NCBI GenBank assembly: GCA_965603515.1
Contig: CBFDDH010000016.1
Location: 1 to 53,135 of the forward strand
Source: JAUVZL01 sp965603515
Lineage (GTDB): Bacteria > Hydrothermota > Tepidihabitantia > SM23-42
Length of the DNA stretch: 53,135 nt
Direction: 5' to 3'
Part shown: one piece after another, positions 1 through 6,356 of the stretch
Layout of the letters: each line of letters starts with the position of its first letter
How positions within the stretch are numbered: the first letter of the stretch is position 1
Notes under the pieces: generated by a model
Told to the model about the DNA's origin: nothing
Databases searched by the model: none
What the model saw: the letters and a program-made list of their open reading frames with translations, nothing else
Program-made: the position numbers and the translations under genes

Positions 1-71
1 TAACATTTGTGCTCGAACAGTAATAATCGTAATGAATCTCAAAGATGTGTATAAACCTCGGTAATTAAGCG

Positions 72-99
72 TTGACATCTCTTGGGATATATTTATAAT
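72..99 (+). promoter_or_regulatory. sigma-70-type promoter of the tRNA-Glu gene
   Basis: TTGACA at 72-77 and TATAAT at 94-99 are separated by exactly 16 bp. The start site would fall near 106, one base before the mature tRNA 5' end at 107, so the primary transcript may need little or no 5' trimming. Confidence 0.85.
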
Positions 100-106
100 A
101 TCGCAC

Positions 107-182
107 GGCGCCATCGTCTAGCTTGGTTTAGGACGTCGCTCTCTCAAGGCGAAGATCACGGGTTCAAATCCCGTTGGCGCTA
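107..182 (+). tRNA. tRNA-Glu (anticodon CTC)
   Basis: The cloverleaf can be folded by hand. The acceptor stem GGCGCCA pairs with TGGCGCT (one G-U pair), and the D-arm is GTCT/GGAC with one wobble pair. The anticodon stem TCGCT/GGCGA closes the loop CTCTCAA, giving anticodon CTC, which reads GAG. The T-arm is ACGGG-TTCAAAT-CCCGT. The 3' CCA is not encoded, because the discriminator A at 182 is followed by TTATT, so it must be added enzymatically. The gene has its own promoter at 72-99. Confidence 0.93.
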
Positions 183-198
183 TTATTAAAATCGATTA

Positions 199-226
199 TT
201 GACAAGATATGGATTTTGCATATAAT
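199..226 (+). promoter_or_regulatory. promoter of the bactofilin operon
   Basis: TTGACA (199-204), 16-bp spacer, TATAAT (221-226). The predicted start near 233 gives a leader of about 30 nt that includes the AAGGAGG ribosome binding site at 251-257. Confidence 0.8.
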
Positions 227-262
227 TTAGCTTAATCAATTACAAGTTCAAAGGAGGATTGG

Positions 263-610
263 ATGGCGAAAGAAGGGCAGATAGATAGTGTTCTGGGGAA
301 AAGGACCGTTATAAATGGCGATATCAAGGTTGATGGTTCAACCAAGATTGACGGCAAGATCAAGGGAAGCGTTACCGTCAAAAATAGCCTTATTATTGGT
401 AAGGATTCCGTGATAAAAGGTGATGTTTACTGTAATTCGGCAATTATTGGGGGTAAAATTCAAGGCAATATGAATGTCCAGGACATTGTTGAATTCCAAA
501 GTGGCGCACAAATGCTTGGTGACATTGTCTGCAAGGGTATTATCATCCAAGCTGGAGTTTTCTTTGAAGGTTCCTGTCAGATGTCTCAAAAAACCAAGGA
601 AAAACCATAG
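263..610 (+). CDS. bactofilin family cytoskeletal protein
   Basis: This 115-residue protein is built almost entirely from the short beta-helical repeat of bactofilins (DUF583/PF04519). From about residue 12 to 105 it repeats a pattern of glycine, a hydrophobic pair and a charged residue, as in GDIKVDG, GKIKGSV, GKIQGNM and GDIVCKG. Bactofilins polymerise without nucleotide into filaments that scaffold cell-shape, stalk or polarity proteins at the inner membrane. Length and short polar tails are typical of the family. The ATG at 263 follows AAGGAGG at good spacing. The next gene starts at the base after its stop codon, so the two are co-transcribed. The MglA/roadblock pair at 27.8 kb is another polarity-type system here, but no direct link is visible. 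Confidence 0.93.
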   Translation: MAKEGQIDSVLGKRTVINGDIKVDGSTKIDGKIKGSVTVKNSLIIGKDSVIKGDVYCNSAIIGGKIQGNMNVQDIVEFQSGAQMLGDIVCKGIIIQAGVFFEGSCQMSQKTKEKP

Positions 611-1432
611 ATGATTATTAAGTTCTACGGAACAAGAGGCTCGATAGCGGTTGCCAATAAAGAAACCAAAAAATATGGTGGCAACACGACCTGCCTATAT
701 GTTGAATCGAATTCTGGTGATGTAATAATAGTGGATGCGGGTACTGGTATCCGGGTATTAGGTGTTCACCTATTACAGGAAAAGAAGAGCAAGGTGAACC
801 TACTGTTTACCCACTATCACTGGGATCATATTCAAGGCTTTCCATTTTTTACACCGATATTTTTTCCGAGTGCAGTTATAGATATCTACGGTCCATCAAA
901 AGAGACCACTGCAAAAAAAGCTTTATCGTATCAAATGACCCGGCCTTTCTTCCCCGCGATAATGCCTGATCTGCCTTCTACGATCACCTTCAAAACCCTG
1001 AAGAATAAATTGATTACCGGAGATATAGAAATTCAGACTATTGTTAACAATCATCCAAATCAAACCTTAGGACTAAAGTTTACTGAAGGCAAAAACTCTT
1101 TTGCCTTTTTAACGGACAACGAACTTTTTGACACGAACGGCAATACCCCATACGAGAAATTCGTTGATTTCATAAAGGGCGTGAATTTCTTCATACATGA
1201 CGCACAATACAAAGATGATATTTATAAAAAGAGATTGGGTTGGGGACATTCAACTTACAGTCAAGTAATGCAGCTTGCTGCAGATGCTGGTGTAAGAAAT
1301 GTCATGTTTACCCACCATGACCACGGTAGTACAGATAAATTCATAGATGGTATTGTAAAAGAATTCAGAGGCAAATACCCTAAATACAACATACAAGCAG
1401 CAGCCGACGGCAAGACAGTCATTTTAAAATAG
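611..1432 (+). CDS. MBL-fold metal-dependent hydrolase
   Basis: This 273-residue protein has the metallo-beta-lactamase fold. Its metal-binding motif is HYHWDHIQGF (family HxHxDH) at about residue 67, and further ligands are likely the His in NNHPN, the Asp in LTDNE and a C-terminal HHDHG. The N-terminus IKFYGTRGSIAV matches the PhnP/cyclic-phosphodiesterase-like branch of the superfamily, which often contains phosphodiesterases. The true substrate cannot be told from sequence. It begins directly after the bactofilin stop and is followed 9 bases later by purQ, so it is the middle gene of a three-gene operon. Homologues in other phyla are often found beside signalling genes. Confidence 0.87.
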   Translation: MIIKFYGTRGSIAVANKETKKYGGNTTCLYVESNSGDVIIVDAGTGIRVLGVHLLQEKKSKVNLLFTHYHWDHIQGFPFFTPIFFPSAVIDIYGPSKETTAKKALSYQMTRPFFPAIMPDLPSTITFKTLKNKLITGDIEIQTIVNNHPNQTLGLKFTEGKNSFAFLTDNELFDTNGNTPYEKFVDFIKGVNFFIHDAQYKDDIYKKRLGWGHSTYSQVMQLAADAGVRNVMFTHHDHGSTDKFIDGIVKEFRGKYPKYNIQAAADGKTVILK

Positions 1433-1441
1433 AATAGCGTA

Positions 1442-2209
1442 GTGAAACCCAAGGTTTTAATTCTCCGAGCCGCTGGGACAAATTGCGATGTAGAAACAGC
1501 TTATGCCTTCAATATCGCCGGAGCAGAGATCAAAAGTGTATATATCGATGAACTTGAACACCGTCAACTAAGCGATTATCAGATTATCGCTATATCTGGC
1601 GGATTTACTTACGGTGATGATATCGCAGCCGGGAAAATTCTAGCTAATGAGATCAAATATAAGTTCCGGAACAAGTTTCTTGAATTTATTGAGCATGACA
1701 ATCTGATAATAGGGATCTGCAACGGCTTTCAAGTATTGGTGAAATGCGGGATTTTACCTGCTTTTGAGGAAAGTTTTGAAGCACAATCAGTGAGTCTGAT
1801 AAATAATGATTCTGAACGCTTTGAGGATCGTTGGGTTCACCTGAAAGTTCATAGCGACAGATCGATTTTTACAAAAGGGATGAACTCAATAATAAATCTT
1901 CCAGTAGCCCATGCTGAAGGCAAATTTGTTGTTAAGGATGGTGGTATTCTAAATCAAATCCGAAAGCATATTGTTTTTCAGTATGTTGACAAAAAAGGTA
2001 ATGAAGCTGGCTATCCCTTCAACCCGAATGGTTCAATACTCAATATTGCTGGCATAACTGATCAAACAGGTAGGATTCTTGGGTTGATGCCCCATCCAGA
2101 GCGGCATATTTCATTTTTGCAGCATCCCAATCACACCCGAGAAAAACTTGAAGGACCCGGTGACGGACTACGGATTTTTGAAAATGCAGTTGATTACTTC
2201 AAGGTATAA
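1442..2209 (+). CDS. purQ: phosphoribosylformylglycinamidine synthase subunit PurQ
   Basis: PurQ is the glutaminase subunit of FGAM synthase, step four of purine synthesis, and feeds ammonia to PurL. The 255-residue protein is a class I glutamine amidotransferase with N-terminus KVLILRAAGTNCD, the oxyanion region SGGFTYGDD, the nucleophile elbow GICNGFQ (Cys at about residue 95), and the C-terminal catalytic His/Glu in MPHPERH. The start is GTG at 1442, supported by the position of the conserved N-terminal strand. Neither purL nor purS lies in the window, so PurQ is separated from its partners. It is the last gene of the bactofilin operon. Confidence 0.95.
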   Translation: MKPKVLILRAAGTNCDVETAYAFNIAGAEIKSVYIDELEHRQLSDYQIIAISGGFTYGDDIAAGKILANEIKYKFRNKFLEFIEHDNLIIGICNGFQVLVKCGILPAFEESFEAQSVSLINNDSERFEDRWVHLKVHSDRSIFTKGMNSIINLPVAHAEGKFVVKDGGILNQIRKHIVFQYVDKKGNEAGYPFNPNGSILNIAGITDQTGRILGLMPHPERHISFLQHPNHTREKLEGPGDGLRIFENAVDYFKV

Positions 2210-2254
2210 CTGAGTGTTTTTTAACAAAATTGCTAATAGCTATTATTAAGGTGA

Positions 2255-2330
2255 GTTCTCGAAAAGCTCGAACAATAATGAGTTTGTACTTCGAGCGACC
2301 ATGAGCTTCGCGAATGAGAATCGAGAAGTT
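2255..2330. repeat. dispersed TTCTCGA/CGAGAAC repeat units
   Basis: The gap between purQ and the next gene contains two inverted-orientation copies of a short dispersed repeat: GTTCTCGAAAAGCTCGAACA at 2255-2274, and a CGAGCGACC...ATCGAGAAGTTCC unit at about 2292-2333. The same family recurs at 3891-3971 and 6162-6220, always between genes. No gene or clear promoter is visible here. Confidence 0.6.
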
Positions 2331-2350
2331 CCTTATTGGGATCAAATAAG

Positions 2351-2656
2351 ATGAAAGGTTATATAAAAGAGCATCCGATTTTAGAATTCAAACGCGGTAA
2401 GAAAATCAAGTTCTTTTTCGAGGACCGGGAAATCGAGGGCTATGAAGGACTTCCTATAGCCGCAGCTTTACATGCAGTTGGTATTAAGGTGTTAAGTTTC
2501 TCAGAAAGGTATGATCGACCCCGAGGGTTTTTTTGTGCAGTTGGCAAATGCTCTTCTTGCTTAATGGAGGTTGATGGTCATCCAAATGTAATGGTTTGTA
2601 TGGAATTACTGAAACCAGGCATGAGAGTGCGTCGGCAAAAAGGACAGAAAAAATGA
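2351..2656 (+). CDS. (2Fe-2S)-binding subunit, HcnA / sarcosine-proline dehydrogenase small-subunit type
   Basis: This protein of about 101 residues matches the small [2Fe-2S] subunit of HcnABC-like and amino-acid-dehydrogenase-like flavoenzymes. It has the FFFEDREIEGYEGLPIAAALHAVG start typical of that plant-ferredoxin-like fold (Fer2_4), followed by cluster ligands in FFCAVGKCSSCLMEVDG and a final Cys in VMVCMELL. It would pass electrons from a flavin to an acceptor. The ATG at 2351 is preferred; an in-frame TTG at 2336 would add five residues. Its stop overlaps the start of the FAD subunit in an ATGA, so the two are translationally coupled. The third subunit, HcnC (the substrate-oxidising FAD protein), is absent nearby, so the substrate is unknown. 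Confidence 0.85.
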   Translation: MKGYIKEHPILEFKRGKKIKFFFEDREIEGYEGLPIAAALHAVGIKVLSFSERYDRPRGFFCAVGKCSSCLMEVDGHPNVMVCMELLKPGMRVRRQKGQKK

Positions 2657-3852
2657 GTTCAAGTTCCAAGAACTCCCGTTTCACGGGATCCACGATTCCT
2701 CAAAATTCAAAGATCGATAATGAAAAATCGGGACAAGAACCAAGAGCCAAAAACACCATTCCAAAATTCTCATCTTCAGAATTTCCTAACTTCGATATTT
2801 GTATAATAGGTGGCGGCCCTGCAGGTCTTGAAGCCGCGATCGTTGCGCGTACGCTCGGAGCAAACGTTATAATAATTGACGACAACCCGGGACTCGGTGG
2901 GCAATTGATCAAACAAACACACAAATTTTTTGGCTCCAAAGCACACTACTGTGGTGTAAGAGGCGTTGACATAGCAAGTATTCTCAGCAAAGAGGTTAAG
3001 GATTCAGATATTGATATCCTCCACAATGCAACTGTAGTTGGCTATTATGATGATGATATCATCGGCGTGTTGAAAGATGATAGATTGTTTTCGATAAAAG
3101 CAAAAACATACATTTTTGGAACCGGAGCCAGTGAAAATACGCTTGCTTTTGACAATGCAGAGTTGCCTGGTGTCTATGGTGCTGGTGCTGTACAGACAAT
3201 GATGAATGTCTATGGCGTTGTACCAGGGAAAAGAGCGGTGGTAATAGGGTCTGGGAATATCGGTTTGATTGTTCCCTACCAGTTATTGCAGGCCGGGGTC
3301 GAAGTAGCGGCGATCATAGAAATCATGGATAAAATCGGTGGTTATCACGTTCACGCGGCAAAGATAAAAAGAGCTGGTGTACCAATCATCTTGAAACACA
3401 CGATCATTGAAGCCCAGGGCAAGGAGTGTGTTGAAGCTGCACTTATTAGTAAGGTTGGCGGCAAATACGAGTGCCTAAGCGGTACAGAGAGGACAATTGA
3501 ATGTGATATGATCCTGATTGCGATCGGTCTTTCGCCCCTCTGCGAATTGCTGTACCAGGCAGGATGTCGTATTGACTATATCCCAGAGCTTGGTGGTCAT
3601 GTGCCTTATCATAGTGAAGATATGATGACCACTAAGAAAAACATTTTTGTATGCGGTGATTTGGCATGCATTGAGGAAGCATCTACTGCCATGCTCGAAG
3701 GGAAGATCGCTGGTGCCAAAGCGCATGAAGCATTATTCAGCAGGACCAAGCAGGGAACAGAGATTGTTCGGCAGGCAAAACAAGAACTTTCTGTTATTCG
3801 GTCTTCTCCGTTTGAAGAAAGGATTACTTACGGTCTGAATAAGTTGAAGTAG
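2653..3852 (+). CDS. FAD/NAD(P)-dependent oxidoreductase, HcnB-like, with unusual N-terminal extension
   Basis: This 399-residue flavoprotein has an N-terminal dinucleotide-binding motif FDICIIGGGPAGLEAA, a second Rossmann motif KRAVVIGSGNIGLIVPYQL, and a C-terminal IFVCGDLACIEEASTAMLEGKIAG that binds the FAD ribityl chain. It fits the HcnB/proline-dehydrogenase alpha-type subunit that pairs with the small Fe-S protein just upstream (ATGA overlap at 2653-2656). Relatives usually begin only a few residues before the GGGPAG motif. Here about 45 low-complexity, Ser/Asn/Lys-rich residues come first, which looks like repeat DNA captured in frame. It also lacks the C-terminal BFD-type [2Fe-2S] domain of many HcnB proteins. 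An earlier in-frame ATG at 2596 is inside the upstream gene and is rejected. Confidence 0.85.
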   Translation: MSSSSKNSRFTGSTIPQNSKIDNEKSGQEPRAKNTIPKFSSSEFPNFDICIIGGGPAGLEAAIVARTLGANVIIIDDNPGLGGQLIKQTHKFFGSKAHYCGVRGVDIASILSKEVKDSDIDILHNATVVGYYDDDIIGVLKDDRLFSIKAKTYIFGTGASENTLAFDNAELPGVYGAGAVQTMMNVYGVVPGKRAVVIGSGNIGLIVPYQLLQAGVEVAAIIEIMDKIGGYHVHAAKIKRAGVPIILKHTIIEAQGKECVEAALISKVGGKYECLSGTERTIECDMILIAIGLSPLCELLYQAGCRIDYIPELGGHVPYHSEDMMTTKKNIFVCGDLACIEEASTAMLEGKIAGAKAHEALFSRTKQGTEIVRQAKQELSVIRSSPFEERITYGLNKLK

Positions 3853-3890
3853 CTGCAAATACGTCTTCAACAATTCAACAGGACTATTGT

Positions 3891-4037
3891 CATTACGAGT
3901 GTAGTCGAGAACCCTCAACATGATTATTGTTCCTCTCACCTTGTTCGAGACAGGCGAGCGAAGTCGAGAACTTCCGCAATATGGGTGATGGCCCTAGATA
4001 AAAATGTCATTGCGAAGGCGTAGCCTGAAGCAATCTC
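3891..4037. repeat. cluster of dispersed short palindromic repeats
   Basis: The 222-bp gap before the RnfB-like gene is nearly all repeat DNA. It holds TTACGAGTGTAGTCGAGAAC (3893-3912), GAGCGAAGTCGAGAAC (3956-3971), and a GTCATTGCGAAGGCGTAGCC...GCAATCTC unit (4006-4037), which resembles a repeat type seen between genes in many bacteria. The last unit runs directly into the -35 box of the downstream promoter. Confidence 0.65.
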
Positions 4038-4038
4038 A

Positions 4039-4066
4039 TTGACAACCCAGTTCTTCTTTGTATAAT
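4039..4066 (+). promoter_or_regulatory. promoter of the RnfB-like gene, giving a leaderless mRNA
   Basis: TTGACA (4039-4044), 16-bp spacer, TATAAT (4061-4066). A start 6-8 bases downstream falls at 4072-4074, immediately before the ATG at 4075, with no room for a ribosome binding site. Confidence 0.78.
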
Positions 4067-4074
4067 ACTCGAAC

Positions 4075-5091
4075 ATGAATGCAATAGAAGTCATTAAATC
4101 AGTTGCTGGTCTTGGTGGTCTCAGTTTAATTTTTGGTATTGTCCTGGCTATTGCATTCAAGAGACTCGTAGTCAGAGTTAGTGAACAAGAACAGAAACTC
4201 AGAGACGCCTTGCCAAATGTCAATTGCGGTGCCTGCGGTTTGCCGGGTTGTGATGCCTATGCCCATGCCCTGGTTGAAAAGACTGGTGAGGTGCCAATGG
4301 ATCTCTGTACAGTCGGTGGTGCTGAAACGCTCAGAAAAATCGGTGAAATCCTGGGCATTGAGGTTGAAACCACAGAGCCAATGCTGTGTGTATTGCGGTG
4401 CCACGGCGGCAGGGAAAATGCAGTTGAAAAGTTTGAGTATATAGGACCAGGTGATTGCCGAAGTAATTATATACTTTTGGGCGGCAATAAGGCTTGTCAG
4501 TGGGGATGTTTGGGCGGTGGTCATTGTGAAACAGTCTGTCCGTTTGACGCCATTACAATGGGACCGAATCACTTACCTATTATTGATCCGGGAAAATGTA
4601 CAGCTTGTAGTATTTGTGTCAAAGAGTGTCCACGTCAAGTCCTTGAATTAATACCCCGGAGACAATTGGTATACCTTGCCTGTAAAACTCTGGACAAAGG
4701 GAAAGTAGTCAAGAATGTCTGCAAAGTTGGCTGTATCGGGTGTACGCTTTGTGTTAAGTCCTGCCCTTACGAGGGAGCGATACAGATGGACGGTAACCTT
4801 CCCAAGATGGATTATACCAAGTGTATATCATGCGGTATCTGCTATAATAAATGTCCTACAAAATCATTTGTTGACCGTGCTCCAGCGCGTCCTTATGCGA
4901 TTATTTCAGCGCGGTGTGATGGCTGTGGAGAATGCGTAAAAGTATGTTTGTTCAAGGCAATTGAAGGAGAACCAGGAAAGCGTTACTCTGCAATAAAAGA
5001 CAAGTGCATAGGTTGTGGTAGATGTTTCGATGTTTGTCCAATAAAGGTTATCACCATGGCCGGCGCCTTGGGATATATAGAAGCAGCATGA
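4075..5091 (+). CDS. RnfB-like multi-cluster [4Fe-4S] ferredoxin protein
   Basis: The protein has 338 residues. A membrane anchor spans residues 12-32 (GLGGLSLIFGIVLAIAFKRLV). Next comes the RnfB-type Fe-S domain with NVNCGACGLPGCDAYAHAL. At least six CxxCxxC...CP-type ferredoxin motifs follow, for example CTACSICVKECP, CIGCTLCVKSCP, CISCGICYNKCP and CIGCGRCFDVCP. RnfB passes electrons between ferredoxin and the ion-pumping Rnf complex in the cytoplasmic membrane. The gene stands alone: no rnfA, C, D, E or G lies in the window. It may serve a distant Rnf complex or be an electron-wire partner for the Fe-S/flavin pair upstream; both options are inference. Translation probably starts on a leaderless message. 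Confidence 0.9.
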   Translation: MNAIEVIKSVAGLGGLSLIFGIVLAIAFKRLVVRVSEQEQKLRDALPNVNCGACGLPGCDAYAHALVEKTGEVPMDLCTVGGAETLRKIGEILGIEVETTEPMLCVLRCHGGRENAVEKFEYIGPGDCRSNYILLGGNKACQWGCLGGGHCETVCPFDAITMGPNHLPIIDPGKCTACSICVKECPRQVLELIPRRQLVYLACKTLDKGKVVKNVCKVGCIGCTLCVKSCPYEGAIQMDGNLPKMDYTKCISCGICYNKCPTKSFVDRAPARPYAIISARCDGCGECVKVCLFKAIEGEPGKRYSAIKDKCIGCGRCFDVCPIKVITMAGALGYIEAA

Positions 5092-5219
5092 AAAATCGTT
5101 ATGCGTTTGGTGGTTTCGAAAAACGATTTGTTAATTAGTGTCGGTGATTCGGAACCGGAGAACGAAACCGTTTCGCATTTCGCAACCGCGAACCGATTCA
5201 CTATAATTTTTACCATATT
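5092..5219. repeat. intergenic segment with palindromic repeat
   Basis: The segment contains GTCGGTGATTCGGAACCGGA (5142-5161), the reverse complement of the TTCCG/CACCGATTC family also seen at about 14966 and inside the epimerase gene at about 15342. TATAAT at 5202-5207, 13 bases before the agmatinase ATG, may be a -10 box, but no convincing -35 box lies at the usual distance. Confidence 0.45.
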
Positions 5220-6038
5220 ATGAAGTTATATTATGCCAACTCCACATTGGACAATGCAGATGTTATCATCCTTGGTCTTCCCTATGACCAAACTTCATCT
5301 TTTCTCCCAGGTTCTCGGTATGGTCCAGAGTTCATTAGGATATGCTCTGAAAACATTGAAGACTACTCTCCATATCAAGATAAAAGTCTCTGTAATGTGC
5401 ACCTATGTGATTGCGGGGATGTAGAGTTTGACACAAGAGACTGGGTCTTAAAGGCGCGTACTGCAGTCGAAAAATACATTAACAAAAAGAAGTATCTTAT
5501 TGCACTCGGCGGTGAGCATACAATAACCTTACCGATTATTCAAGTCCTCAAAGAAAAACATAAAGACTTTTCTCTGGTTCACATTGATGCTCACTGTGAT
5601 TTGCGTGATGAGTATCTTGAGCAGAAAATTTGCCATGCCACAATAATGCGCCGGGTGAGTGATATCATTGGTCTTGAGAATCTATACCAGTTTGGTATTC
5701 GCTCAGGAACCCGGGAAGAATTTAGCTTTGGCAAGAACCTGTATAAATTTGATGTTTTCAAACCTTTGTCTTCAGTAATAAGTGACATTAAAGAACCTAT
5801 TTATCTATCAATTGATGTGGATGTCTTAGACCCGGGCGTTTTGCCGGCAGTTTCCACACCTGAACCAGGTGGGGTCTCGTACCAGGAATTGATTAAGGCT
5901 TTATTACTATTTAAAAATAGGAAAATTATTGGTGCTGATATTGTTGAATACAATCCACTTGCTGCATCGCCATATGCATCAGGTTCCACTGTCGCTGAGA
6001 TACTGCGGGAGCTCATTCTGATAATAAGCAGGGTATAG
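5220..6038 (+). CDS. speB: agmatinase / arginase-family ureohydrolase
   Basis: This 272-residue ureohydrolase most likely converts agmatine to putrescine and urea. The binuclear manganese site is complete: GGEHT (about residue 98), HIDAHCDLRD (about residue 122) and SIDVDVLDPG (about residue 198). The substrate-loop region PAVSTPEPGG follows, where agmatinases and guanidinobutyrases are alike, so related guanidino substrates are possible. ATG at 5220 lies just after a possible -10 box with no ribosome binding site. No arginine decarboxylase gene is nearby. Confidence 0.92.
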   Translation: MKLYYANSTLDNADVIILGLPYDQTSSFLPGSRYGPEFIRICSENIEDYSPYQDKSLCNVHLCDCGDVEFDTRDWVLKARTAVEKYINKKKYLIALGGEHTITLPIIQVLKEKHKDFSLVHIDAHCDLRDEYLEQKICHATIMRRVSDIIGLENLYQFGIRSGTREEFSFGKNLYKFDVFKPLSSVISDIKEPIYLSIDVDVLDPGVLPAVSTPEPGGVSYQELIKALLLFKNRKIIGADIVEYNPLAASPYASGSTVAEILRELILIISRV

Positions 6039-6312
6039 TAGAGCGTAGGGCGTAAAGCGTAGAGCGAAAAAACTAGAAAGTATGTAGTTGCTCGATTCAT
6101 CCTTCGATAAACCCAGGATTCGCAATGACTAATCATGGATGCGGCATTATAAAGCCCTGTGTTATTACGAGCGAAGTCGAGAACCTTCAACACAATTATT
6201 GTTCGAGCGAAGTCGAGAACCTCCTCAGTATAATATTGTTCTCTCCGTTCCTCCTTTCTATGCCTAATCCATTCCCGCTTCCATACCCAAACCCACAAAC
6301 CATTTTGTTATC
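6039..6312. repeat. repeat-rich intergenic region upstream of the M1 peptidase
   Basis: This part of the 318-bp gap has no gene. It holds two direct copies of the CGAGCGAAGTCGAGAAC unit (6162-6184 and 6201-6220) joined by a CTTCAACACAATTATTGTT spacer. A reverse-oriented ATTCGCAATGAC end of the GTCATTGCGAA repeat family lies at about 6117-6128. Confidence 0.6.
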
Positions 6313-6340
6313 TTGACATCCCTAATACCGTGTTTATAAT
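6313..6340 (+). promoter_or_regulatory. promoter of the M1 peptidase gene
   Basis: TTGACA (6313-6318), 16-bp spacer, TATAAT (6335-6340). The start near 6347 leaves a leader of about 10 nt made almost entirely of the GAGGAGG ribosome binding site. Confidence 0.8.
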
Positions 6341-6356
6341 TTATTGAGGAGGTTGT

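Noticed and set aside
2596..2652. Earlier start for the HcnB-like gene at 2596
   Set aside because: It would overlap the upstream [2Fe-2S] subunit by 61 bp; the ATGA junction at 2653-2656 is the typical coupled start.
3891..6220. CRISPR array, because of short repeated units
   Set aside because: Units are few, in both orientations, unevenly spaced, with related rather than unique spacers, and no cas genes are present.
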